40,234 nucleotides of DNA from a filamentous cyanobacterium CCT1 (GTDB lineage: Bacteria > Cyanobacteriota > Cyanobacteriia > Phormidesmidales > Phormidesmidaceae): NCBI GenBank assembly GCA_003017855.1, contig PYER01000027.1:1-40234 (forward strand), in the 5' to 3' direction. Below, piece by piece: positions 33,106 to 40,094 of this stretch (position 1 is the first letter of the stretch; each line of letters begins with the position of its first letter). The notes under the pieces are model-generated. The model was not told the origin of the DNA. It did no database searches and was given only the letters and a program-made list of their open reading frames with translations. The position numbers were made by a program, and so were the translations under genes.

Positions 33106-33161
33106 GCCTAACCTCCCTAACACTCGCTATGCTCACGCTGGCATTCTCGTCAGCATAGCGA
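33106..33161 (+). pseudogene. attC half-site-like motif, then orphan membrane-protein tail in a hairpin
   Basis: GCCTAAC (33106-33112) is followed by a frame (33117-33158) reading LTLAMLTLAFSSA and stop, which matches the end of the membrane protein at 31330 (LTLMMLTLAFSPA). The same bases also hold a perfect 10-bp inverted repeat, TCGCTATGCT (33124-33133) and AGCATAGCGA (33152-33161). Whether it survives as a hairpin terminator or is just a gene scar cannot be decided. Confidence 0.55.
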
Positions 33162-33282
33162 TTGACACCGCTTTCAGTAACCGCTCAATTGAGTTTCACC
33201 CAGATGGTTCACTCGATCGCACGACCTAGAAACTGCAACGTGTTGATTAATATCAGTATCAAGTATCAGGAGGAAGTAGTTT

Positions 33283-33816
33283 ATGGCAGTGACTAAGGAA
33301 ACGATTACGATACGCAAAGCAACAGTAGCTGATGTAGCAGTCTTAGCTGAATTGGGAGCACGTACAATTCGACAGACGTATGGCGTTGATTTTTCCAGCG
33401 AAGACATCGATCGCCACGTTGAGGAGAATTTCAGCGTAATACATCTGAACACTGAACTTTTAAACCCAGAGATTCTTTATCTCCTGGCTATCGTTAACCA
33501 GCAACCTTGTGGCTACGCGAAGCTGCGGCCAACGTCTCCTCCGAGCGCAATAACTGGTACGCGCCCGATTGAGCTAGTGCGCTTGTACGTAGATTTGCCG
33601 TGGATTGGTCAAGGCATGGGAGCGAAGCTGATGCAGACTGCCCTAGAACTTGCCCGGAGTAGTGGGTTTGGAACCTGTTGGTTGCGCGTTTTGGAAAATA
33701 ATGCTCCTGCGATCGCCTTCTACCGCCGCTGGGGTTTTGTAGAGGTTGGTAGTGAGCTTTACCCAGCGGGTGAGGTGTCTGTCACTGTCCTACTGATGGC
33801 ACGATGCTCTGCCTGA
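33283..33816 (+). CDS. GNAT N-acetyltransferase
   Basis: 177 residues, ATG 33283 with AGGAGGAAG about 9 bases upstream, a strong start. The GNAT core is complete: ITIRKATVADVAVLAEL, ELVRLYVDLPWIGQGMGAKLMQTAL (acetyl-CoA motif A, Q-x-x-G-x-G) and WLRVLENNAPAIAFYRRWGFVEVG (motif B). It is a typical RimI- or PhnO-like single-domain enzyme of unknown acceptor. Confidence 0.9.
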   Translation: MAVTKETITIRKATVADVAVLAELGARTIRQTYGVDFSSEDIDRHVEENFSVIHLNTELLNPEILYLLAIVNQQPCGYAKLRPTSPPSAITGTRPIELVRLYVDLPWIGQGMGAKLMQTALELARSSGFGTCWLRVLENNAPAIAFYRRWGFVEVGSELYPAGEVSVTVLLMARCSA

Positions 33817-33954
33817 AAACCGCCGACGATTAGCATTGTTGCCCGTGTAATGAACCACCCCCGAATTGGGAACAGGTTCGCGAGCGCTGATTTCACTATC
33901 TTCCGACCTCATTGGTTCATATGCAAGGACTGACAAAGTAAAAAAAGCTGAATC

Positions 33955-33996
33955 ACGACTGTGGCTATGCTTGCCCTGGCCTTTGCGCCAGCCTGA
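33955..33996 (+). pseudogene. Second orphan membrane-protein tail
   Basis: Reads TTVAMLALAFAPA and a TGA, resembling the ends LTLMMLTLAFSPA (31782) and LTLAMLTLAFSSA (33158). It stands in the 225-bp gap between the GNAT and VOC genes; the rest of the gap shows no gene. The match is short, so less certain than the first tail. Confidence 0.4.
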
Positions 33997-34041
33997 TACA
34001 GATGTAGTTTGCTTCTTGCAAAGTTTGAGGGATTGGTCGCC

Positions 34042-34458
34042 ATGATTGATATTGGGTTGACTCACATAGCGCTCCCTGTCATAGACATAGAGCAAAGCAT
34101 CAAATTTTACTCCACATACGCTGGAATGCAGATTGTTCATCGCCGCATTGACACACAAACAGGTGTGGCAGTGGTGTGGCTTTGCGATCGCACTCGCCCT
34201 TTCGTCATTGTGCTCATTCAGACAAACTCAGTGCCTTCGGTTCTGTCTCCCCTTGCCCATCTTGGCGTAGGGTGTCAAAGCCGGGACGTGATAGATGCTC
34301 TTTGTGAAAGAGCAAAACAGGAGGGGGTTCTGCTTCAGGAACCCAGAGATTCTGGTTATCCGATTGGATATTGGGCTTTCCTTCGCGATCCAGACGGTCA
34401 TACGCTTGAATTGTCCTATGGACAAGAAATCGGGTTGACCATAGACCAAACTCCATAG
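34042..34458 (+). CDS. VOC-superfamily protein (glyoxalase-like)
   Basis: 138 residues from ATG 34042; a TTG 11 codons upstream is less likely. Ligands are visible: His in LTHIALPVIDIEQSIKFYSTYAGM, a Val-Gly-Cys stretch (LAHLGVGCQS) in place of the second usual His, and Glu in RDPDGHTLELSYG. Length and layout fit the glyoxalase I/fosfomycin-resistance-like group. The substrate is unknown. Confidence 0.85.
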   Translation: MIDIGLTHIALPVIDIEQSIKFYSTYAGMQIVHRRIDTQTGVAVVWLCDRTRPFVIVLIQTNSVPSVLSPLAHLGVGCQSRDVIDALCERAKQEGVLLQEPRDSGYPIGYWAFLRDPDGHTLELSYGQEIGLTIDQTP

Positions 34459-34483
34459 AGTATGTTGCGCCGGAGAACAATTC

Positions 34484-35014
34484 ATGGCTACTGCAAAATT
34501 AATTCGCTTAGGCGGGCTCGCAGCGATCTTGGCAGGAATTCTGCGTGGAGTGAGCTCGTTTTTCCTCAGATCTGACCCTGGCATCGCTGTCGAACTGCTT
34601 TACCTTTTAATTGACCTATTTATCCTCTTTGGCATGATCGGCTTGTATGGATTTCAGCATCAGGAAGTGGGGCTATGGGGCTTCTTTGGGTTCTTTTTGG
34701 CGATCGTCGGCATCGGGGTAATCAGGACTGGATCAATATCTGAAGTTAACCTGTACCCAGTCGGAGCATTAATATTTGTCGCCGAGCTAAGCTCGTTTGC
34801 AGTTGGCTGCTGGATCGCAAATAAGCTACCCTCCTGGATACCTGCTTGTTGGCTGCTTTCAACTTTAGTCGGGTGCATCGGTTATTTTGTGTCGGGTCTT
34901 AACCTATTTTTCACCATATCTGGAGTGCTCTTTGGTATTGGTTTTGTCGGTGCAGGCTTCAAGATATGGTCAGCAACGAGCAGTCAACTGCAAAGAAAGT
35001 TCTCTAATCAATAG
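34484..35014 (+). CDS. Multi-helix membrane protein, unknown function
   Basis: 176 residues with about six hydrophobic helices (10-30, 38-58, 62-82, 92-112, 118-138, 142-162). It begins MATAKLIRLGGLAAILAGILRG, a pattern of small bacterial membrane proteins (a first helix RLGGLAAILAG) without known function. It ends in a short basic tail. GGAGAAC stands about 10 bases before the ATG. Confidence 0.65.
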   Translation: MATAKLIRLGGLAAILAGILRGVSSFFLRSDPGIAVELLYLLIDLFILFGMIGLYGFQHQEVGLWGFFGFFLAIVGIGVIRTGSISEVNLYPVGALIFVAELSSFAVGCWIANKLPSWIPACWLLSTLVGCIGYFVSGLNLFFTISGVLFGIGFVGAGFKIWSATSSQLQRKFSNQ

Positions 35015-35047
35015 AAGTATATTGAGACAGCCATAAAGGAGATACCT

Positions 35048-35587
35048 GTGAAGAAAGTTGCTGTATTTGGTAATGCTGGCGGTGGCAAGTCTACTCTGAG
35101 CAAACGCTTAGCAGAAATAACAGGCTTACCTATGGTCGCTTTAGACCTTTTGAAGTATAAACCTGGTGGTGGCGAAGTTCCCTACGAAGAGTACAAAGCT
35201 GCCCATGATCAACTCCTCCAACAAGACCAGTGGATTATTGATGGCTATGGATCATGGGATACCGTATGGGAACGACTAGAGGTTGCAGATACCTTGATTT
35301 ATGTAGATATGCCAGTTCTTCAGCACTATTGGTGGGTAACAAGGCGATTTTTGAAAGGCTTTCTTGTTCCACCAGAAAATTGGCCTGAGCATAGCCCACT
35401 CTTGAAAGGTACGTTGAACAGTTACTCTACAGTTTGGCTGTGCAACAAGAAGCTCACTCCAAAATATCGAGAGTATGTGAATAAAGCTAAGGAAAGTAAG
35501 CGGGTCTATCATCTTCAGTCTCCTAAGCATGTAGAAGAGTTCTATCGAATTGTCGAACAAGAATTCACAAATAAAAGTTTGTGTTGA
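35048..35587 (+). CDS. P-loop NTPase, adenylate-kinase-like (topology modulation type)
   Basis: 179 residues from a GTG at 35048 with AAAGGAG 7 bases upstream. Walker A is GNAGGGKST at residues 8-16, followed by LSKRLAEITGLPMVALDLLKYKPGG and WIIDGYGSWDTVWERLEVADTLIYVDMP, the layout of small nucleoside/shikimate kinase-like proteins often annotated 'topology modulation protein' or FlaR. The phosphate acceptor is unknown. The stop lies 22 bp before the next gene. Confidence 0.82.
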   Translation: MKKVAVFGNAGGGKSTLSKRLAEITGLPMVALDLLKYKPGGGEVPYEEYKAAHDQLLQQDQWIIDGYGSWDTVWERLEVADTLIYVDMPVLQHYWWVTRRFLKGFLVPPENWPEHSPLLKGTLNSYSTVWLCNKKLTPKYREYVNKAKESKRVYHLQSPKHVEEFYRIVEQEFTNKSLC

Positions 35588-35609
35588 CCTAAAAATATTA
35601 GGAGTCGCC

Positions 35610-35987
35610 ATGACTGAATCAATTAAAGTTCAGATTATTGACGCCGAGGAACGGCTTAGACAGGCGATGCTTGCTTCTGATGTAGGTATTTTGAATGAGT
35701 TATTGGCCCCAGAGATTATTATCACCAGTCACCTTGGAGAATTATTGGGAAAACAGGATGACCTGGCTGCCCATAAATCTGGGTTGATTAAAATTCATGA
35801 TCTGGAGCCTTCTGAGCAGCATATTCAAATATATGGAGAGATGGCGATCGTTTCAGTCCGAATGCAGTTATCTGGCAGTTACAATGGCAGCCCTGCAAAT
35901 GGTGACTTTCGTTTCACGAGAGTTTGGGCTATCTCTTCAAGTGGAAATTGGTATATTGTTGCTGCCCATATAGGTATGGTGGCTTAG
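35610..35987 (+). CDS. NTF2-like (DUF4440) protein
   Basis: 125 residues from ATG 35610 (AGGAG 7-8 bases upstream). IIDAEERLRQAMLASDVGILNELLAPEIIITSHLGELLGKQDDL and the end RFTRVWAISSSGNWYIVAAHIGMVA are the classic DUF4440/NTF2-like pattern. A decayed second copy of the last third lies at 38164-38319. Downstream is a small hairpin that may end the transcript. Confidence 0.85.
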   Translation: MTESIKVQIIDAEERLRQAMLASDVGILNELLAPEIIITSHLGELLGKQDDLAAHKSGLIKIHDLEPSEQHIQIYGEMAIVSVRMQLSGSYNGSPANGDFRFTRVWAISSSGNWYIVAAHIGMVA

Positions 35988-35988
35988 C

Positions 35989-36010
35989 AAAGGAAGCTCT
36001 AGCTTTCCTT
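35989..36010 (+). terminator. Possible hairpin terminator after DUF4440 gene
   Basis: AAAGGAAGCT pairs with AGCTTTCCTT around a CT loop, with one bulged base. It begins 2 bases after the stop codon. The following CAATTAA is only weakly T-rich, so it may be a weak terminator. The rest of the 258-bp gap to the next gene shows no gene. Confidence 0.4.
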
Positions 36011-36245
36011 CAATTAAACCGAAGTGGGTTCCAGGTTGATGGGAGAGGGTAAAGATAATTGGTGCGATCTCGGGCGGATTTGAAGGGCTGGTTATACTGA
36101 ATTTTCCACCTAATCACCTCTATGGAGACATTAGACTGAAACTTTCTCTCTAATGACGAGTTAGTTCGCCTGCGATCAACGACCTGTTTCATAAAATATC
36201 GACCATTGTGAATGGGCAGAACGATACTGTTGGGAGGTAGCTAAG

Positions 36246-37292
36246 GTGACTATAGATCAAGTCGAGCTCGAGCAAACACTGAATAACTCCATTGAAAAAC
36301 AGGCTTTTTCAGGGGTCATCTCCATCCGCCAAAAGGATCATGTGCTCTATGCGAGAGCGGCGGGCTATGCCGATAGGAGCAACAAGATCGAGAATTCGCT
36401 AGAGACGCGCTTTGGTATTGCTTCAGGAACCAAATTCTTTACCGCCTTAGCCATTGGTAAACTAATCGAGGCTCAGAAACTCTCGTTTTCCACTCGATTG
36501 AAAGATTGTATCGCTCTTGATTTTCCGCGCTATTCGCAGGAGATCACCATACGGCACTTGCTCACCCACACATCTGGTATTCCCGACTACTATGATGAAG
36601 GCAAAATTGAGGACGTTGATAACTTTAGCGTTAGCATCCCGTGGTATGCCTTGAGAGGACCAAGAGACTACCTGGCTATATTTCCAGATGAAGCGATGAA
36701 ATTCGCGCCTGGGGAACGCTTCTCCTATTCAAATGGCGGCTATATTCTTCTGGGAGTGGTGATTGAAGAACTGACTGGCATGAAATATCAGGATTTTGTT
36801 GAACAGTCAATATTCAAGGCGATCAGCATGAACAACTCCGGGTATTTCGCGCTGAACAAACTCCCTGAGAAGACAGCAATGGGTTATGTAGAAGAAGAAG
36901 AGGGCTGGCGAACGAATATCTATAATCTTCCCGTTGTCGGAGCTTCCGATGGAGGTGCATTTACCACGGTGCACGATATTACGGCTTTGTGGAAGGCATT
37001 CTGGGGTTATCAGATCTTGCCGAAAGAACTGGTCGAGATCTATGCCCAACCTTACGTGAAAGCTGAAACGGAGGGTGAGCATACGTATTACGGTCACGGA
37101 ATCTGGATTTGTGAGGAAAAGGGTCACAACCGTGAGGAATACATTATTGGTTGCGACCCGGGGGTTTCGTTCATGTCGCGTGTAAATTGCGTCAACGAGA
37201 TGCAGGTTACTGTGATCTCCAATACCACCGACGGGGCATGGCCAATATTGGAAGACATTGACACCCTCTTGAAGGGAGAGAGCATACGGTAA
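36246..37292 (+). CDS. Serine hydrolase, beta-lactamase/PBP4* class C family
   Basis: 348 residues from a GTG at 36246, preceded by GGGAGGTAGCTAAG. The catalytic S-x-x-K is ASGTK with Ser60 and Lys63; the Y-x-N motif is YSNGGY near 161; the fold order (FSGVISIRQKDHVLYARAAGYADR, ITIRHLLTHTSGIPDYYDE) is normal. The third motif, usually K-T-G or H-x-G, appears as GCDPGVSF and so lacks the basic/His residue. There is no signal peptide, so it is cytoplasmic, and is more likely an esterase or peptidase than a resistance enzyme. Confidence 0.88.
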   Translation: MTIDQVELEQTLNNSIEKQAFSGVISIRQKDHVLYARAAGYADRSNKIENSLETRFGIASGTKFFTALAIGKLIEAQKLSFSTRLKDCIALDFPRYSQEITIRHLLTHTSGIPDYYDEGKIEDVDNFSVSIPWYALRGPRDYLAIFPDEAMKFAPGERFSYSNGGYILLGVVIEELTGMKYQDFVEQSIFKAISMNNSGYFALNKLPEKTAMGYVEEEEGWRTNIYNLPVVGASDGGAFTTVHDITALWKAFWGYQILPKELVEIYAQPYVKAETEGEHTYYGHGIWICEEKGHNREEYIIGCDPGVSFMSRVNCVNEMQVTVISNTTDGAWPILEDIDTLLKGESIR

Positions 37293-37318
37293 TGGAGGAT
37301 TACCTAAGGTAGTCTCCA
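37293..37318 (+). terminator. Imperfect palindrome after the hydrolase gene
   Basis: TGGAGGATTACCT and AGGTAGTCTCCA form an imperfect 12-bp inverted repeat immediately after the stop codon. No T-run follows. It is probably a transcription end or mRNA stability element. Confidence 0.35.
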
Positions 37319-37386
37319 TATACACCGCCGATTTTAGCTGTTACACGGCAAGAGCCTCTTAATATTAAAAGCTACCAAAAATCCAT

Positions 37387-38139
37387 ATGAATACAGACAC
37401 CCAAACTGAGTACATCACCGCTTTGATCGATTTACACTCTGGACGCGATCGTAAAGGGCCAGGTGACTCTGACTTCTCGCGCCATATTTTGAGCCATCTT
37501 TCTACTTTGCCGCTCAAGCCGCGAATTGCCGATCTAGGATGTGGAAGCGGTGCTGGTGCATTGCTGCTTGCACAACACTACCAAAGCACGGTCATGGCAG
37601 TTGATTCTTCTTCGGTTTTTATCGAAGAATTGGCAGCGCGTGCAAAACAGCTTGGTCTTGAGCATCTAATCATTCCGATTCAGGGTGATATGGCTCAGCT
37701 TGTTTGGTCAGCGGGTTCAGTTGACCTACTTTGGTCTGAGGGGGCGGTTTATCATATTGAGTTTGAGCAGGGTCTTAACCTCTGGCGACCGCTTATTGCT
37801 AACAGCGGTATTGCCGTTATATCTGAGATAAGTTGGTTTATTGATAATGCGCCAGATCCTGCGATCGCGTATTGGCAAAATGCCTATCCGACGATGGGGA
37901 CTGAGGCTGAGAATATCGCTCGGGCAAGTCGGGCTGGCTTTAGCGTACTCTCTACGCATCGGCTACCGAGTCAGGCTTAGTGGGTCAATTATTATGAACC
38001 GCTTCGTGAGCGAATGCAGCAGATCGAAATCACCCCGATTACTCAATCAGTTATTCGTGAAACTGAAGAAGAGATACAACAGTTTGAAAAATTCAGCAAC
38101 TCCTATGGTTATACGTTCTATGTTCTGCAAGCAGATTAG
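37387..38139 (+). pseudogene. SAM methyltransferase with late in-frame TAG
   Basis: From ATG 37387 the frame carries RIADLGCGSGAGALLLAQHY (motif I near residue 48), VMAVDSSSVFIEEL and VDLLWSEGAVYHIEFEQGL. It stops at TAG 37978-37980 after THRLPSQA, yet the same frame continues WVNYYEPLRERMQQIE... EEEIQQFEKFSNSYGYTFYVLQAD to 38139, the normal C-terminus of this methyltransferase type (in relatives 'LP..AWW.NYY.PL'). One base change TGG to TAG explains it. The 197-residue product might still fold; the last ~50 residues would be missing. Confidence 0.75.
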
Positions 38140-38148
38140 AAAAAAGCC

Positions 38149-38157
38149 GTCTAACAA
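38149..38157 (+). other. attC half-site-like motif GTCTAACAA after the methyltransferase
   Basis: GTCTAAC (38149-38155) fits RYYYAAC exactly and lies 9 bp after the methyltransferase stop, continuing AATTC like many cassette attC starts. Instead of an attC partner, the DNA then joins a DUF4440 gene fragment at 38164, suggesting a recombination break here. Confidence 0.35.
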
Positions 38158-38163
38158 TTCAAA

Positions 38164-38319
38164 TCAGTCCAAATGCAGTTGCCTAGTAGTTACAGTGGCA
38201 ATCCTGCAAATAGTGACTTTCGTTTTACGCGAGTTTGGGCTATCTCTTCAAGTAGAAATTGGCATGTCGTCGCCGCCCATACAGGTATCATGGCTTGGCA
38301 AGGGAGACTTTTAAAATGA
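38164..38319 (+). pseudogene. 3' fragment of a second DUF4440 gene
   Basis: Read in frame it gives SVQMQLPSSYSGNPANSDF... RVWAISSSRNWHVVAAHTGIMAW, closely matching the end of the gene at 35610 (SVRMQLSGSYNGSPANGDF... RVWAISSSGNWYIVAAHIGMVA). The reading frame is kept, and the original TAG has become TGG, so the frame runs on to a TGA that overlaps the next start (ATGA at 38316). No start or 5' part is present. Confidence 0.75.
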
Positions 38320-38813
38320 TCGAAAATCTATCAATTAAAATCCGATTCGCTAACCCCAACGATGCATCTCTGATTTTCTCGTTTATTCAGAAGAAATCAG
38401 AGTTTGATCGAAATATCGGGGCATTCTCTGGTGTGCTTCAAGTGTCCGAGGACAAGATACGCAAAACGCTTTTCGGGAAAATTCCCCTTTCCTACGTTTT
38501 GTTTGCAAAGTTTTCAGCGCATGAGATCGGCTTTGCATTGTATGGGTTTAGGTACTCATCATTTGTAGGTCAGCCTAGTATCTGGCTTGACGATCTATAC
38601 GTGGATGACGCTATGAGAAGTCAAGGTGCAGGGAGAAAATTAATGGCTCAATTAGCTCAAATTGCCAAAGAAAATGATTGCACCCATCTTGCATGGAATG
38701 CTGATGCTCGAAATACACTTGGGCTTTGCTTTTATGAGCGGTTAGGTGCAGAAATTACTGAGCAGCAAGGTAATCGATGTTTTTTGAGGTGGGTTCCGTG
38801 GGCGGATGCATAA
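38316..38813 (+). CDS. GNAT N-acetyltransferase (diamine-type)
   Basis: 165 residues from ATG 38316 (an open frame upstream belongs to the DUF4440 fragment). GNAT core: IKIRFANPNDASLIFSFI, SIWLDDLYVDDAMRSQGAGRKLMAQLAQIA (acetyl-CoA loop R-S-Q-G-A-G) and WNADARNTLGLCFYERLGAE. The DDLYV and FYERLGA phrases are those of spermidine/spermine-type or aminoglycoside-like acetyltransferases. GGGAGA stands about 12 bases upstream. Its TAA stop lies inside GCATAACAA. Confidence 0.88.
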   Translation: MIENLSIKIRFANPNDASLIFSFIQKKSEFDRNIGAFSGVLQVSEDKIRKTLFGKIPLSYVLFAKFSAHEIGFALYGFRYSSFVGQPSIWLDDLYVDDAMRSQGAGRKLMAQLAQIAKENDCTHLAWNADARNTLGLCFYERLGAEITEQQGNRCFLRWVPWADA

Positions 38814-38816
38814 CAA
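38808..38816 (+). other. attC half-site-like motif GCATAACAA at a stop codon
   Basis: GCATAACAA overlaps the GNAT stop codon and is identical over 9 bases to the start of the complete attC-like site at 39553. A good partner (GTTRRRY) is not visible before the next gene at 38923; GTTATCT near 38859 is the nearest candidate. Confidence 0.4.
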
Positions 38817-38922
38817 ATCGGTGAAGTGGACAGTTGAGAGATTTTAGTAGGGTTGCAAAAGTTATCTGCCGCTGCTTATCTTAGTCGGTATGCATTCATT
38901 TACTACCTCTTGGAGGCTCTTA

Positions 38923-39558
38923 ATGGATTTTCAATTTTTAGTTTTTGATTATGTAGAAGAACTTGATTTGGTCGGTTCATGGGAACTGGTTGGTCTCCTA
39001 GCTGAACAAAAGCAGTGTAGCTCTCCAAAACTGGTCACTCTCAATACAATGACCCCAGTAGGTGAACATGGGATGCATTTTATCGCTGATGTACACTTTT
39101 CGGAGGCTGAAGCACCAGATGTTATCTTTGTACCTGGCGGAAGTGGAAGTAGAATTGCCATGGAAGACCCCAGTGTCATTGCTTATCTGCAAGAGCAAAG
39201 CAAGTGCTGCAAGGCTATATTATCCGTATGCACAGGTAGCTTTTTAATGCAGAAATCTGGACTATTTAAAGGTCGTCGCGCTACAACACATTGGGCATTT
39301 TTAAATCATCTGAAAGAAGATCCGGACGTTACCGTTGTTGAGCAGCGATTCGTTCATGACGGCAATATTTGGTCTTCTGGTGGAGTATCGGCTGGTATGG
39401 ATATGATGCTTGCATTCATCGCATATTCATTTGGTCATGATGTGGCAGCCAGCGTACAACTTTCTGCCGAGTATTTCCCTGCCACAACAATTTACGGTCG
39501 TCCGTTCGAGAGAAGAGATATTTCAGAATATATTCGTGTCTTAGCGCAAAATGCATAA
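38923..39558 (+). CDS. DJ-1/PfpI family protein (class I GATase-like)
   Basis: 211 residues from ATG 38923 with TTGGAGG about 8 bases upstream; an ATG 11 codons earlier gives a less typical start. FLVFDYVEELDLVG, PDVIFVPGGSGSR and the nucleophile elbow AILSVCTGSFLMQKSGL (Cys) followed by RRATTHWAF define the isonitrile-hydratase/PfpI branch. The C-terminal part (SSGGVSAGMDMMLAFIA) is complete and there is no AraC HTH domain. The TAA stop is part of the attC-like site. Confidence 0.9.
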   Translation: MDFQFLVFDYVEELDLVGSWELVGLLAEQKQCSSPKLVTLNTMTPVGEHGMHFIADVHFSEAEAPDVIFVPGGSGSRIAMEDPSVIAYLQEQSKCCKAILSVCTGSFLMQKSGLFKGRRATTHWAFLNHLKEDPDVTVVEQRFVHDGNIWSSGGVSAGMDMMLAFIAYSFGHDVAASVQLSAEYFPATTIYGRPFERRDISEYIRVLAQNA

Positions 39559-39641
39559 CAAGTCCGTTGCACACCAACTGTGCAGAATCTTTTCGTTGAA
39601 TCCGAGAGGTTATTGGCGACGGGTGAATGGGATTGTTAGGT
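39553..39641 (+). other. Complete attC-like recombination site
   Basis: The site starts GCATAAC (39553-39559), which overlaps the DJ-1 stop, and ends GTTAGGT (39635-39641), an exact GTTRRRY. The arms pair: AACAAGTCC on the left matches AACAATCC (reverse complement of the right end), leaving one G unpaired on the left arm, then T.CAC matches again. An unpaired base in the left arm is a hallmark of attC sites. Total 89 bp, in the normal range. The middle has only weak pairing. It separates the DJ-1 gene from the next GNAT gene. Confidence 0.55.
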
Positions 39642-39729
39642 CGCTTCATCTCTGTTTAAGACAGTGCTCCGTCACTCAGGGCTAAGTTGGATTTCTTTAA
39701 AGCAAGCATAAGGTTAAGGTGTCAGAATA

Positions 39730-40083
39730 ATGTCGTATTTATTTCACACTGAAAATTTAAGTTTACGCTCCTGTACGATGAATGATCTAGATGCTGCACA
39801 CCAGTTATGGAATGAGGCTGATGTCCGGCACTTCCTCTTCGATGACCGACAAATCTCTGTCGAGGAAGCAAAATCGTTTATCGAAGCAAGTGTAGTGAGC
39901 TTCGCTAATCATGGTTATGGAATTTGGCTCTTTTTTGAGAATCGAAGCGATCATGTCGCAGGGTTTTCAGGTCTGCTGCATTCACCCCAAGGTTCACCGA
40001 GTCTAATTTTTGGTACACGGCCTCAACTCTGGGGAAAGGGATATGCCAAAGAAGCCACACTTTCTATACTTCAATGTCACTGA
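39730..40083 (+). pseudogene. GNAT acetyltransferase (RimJ/RimL-like), truncated by an IS
   Basis: 117 codons from ATG 39730 (LFHTENLSLRSCTMNDLDAAHQLWNEADV... LIFGTRPQLWGKGYAKEA). The acetyl-CoA loop (W-G-K-G-Y-A) is present, but the frame ends 12 codons later at ILQCH, where relatives continue for about 50 residues. The IS4-like transposase starts next to this point, so the IS most likely cut the gene near 40075. It lies 88 bp after the attC-like site, where a cassette gene is expected. Confidence 0.75.
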
Positions 40084-40094
40084 CTTAACCTGAA

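Noticed and set aside
36246-37292. Antibiotic-resistance beta-lactamase
   Set aside because: No signal peptide and no normal third motif; the wider esterase/peptidase family fits as well.
15180-38000. Recoding of TAG or TGA codons as sense
   Set aside because: Both TAG and TGA occur as normal stops in neighbouring intact genes; the three in-frame stops lie in accessory or already damaged genes.
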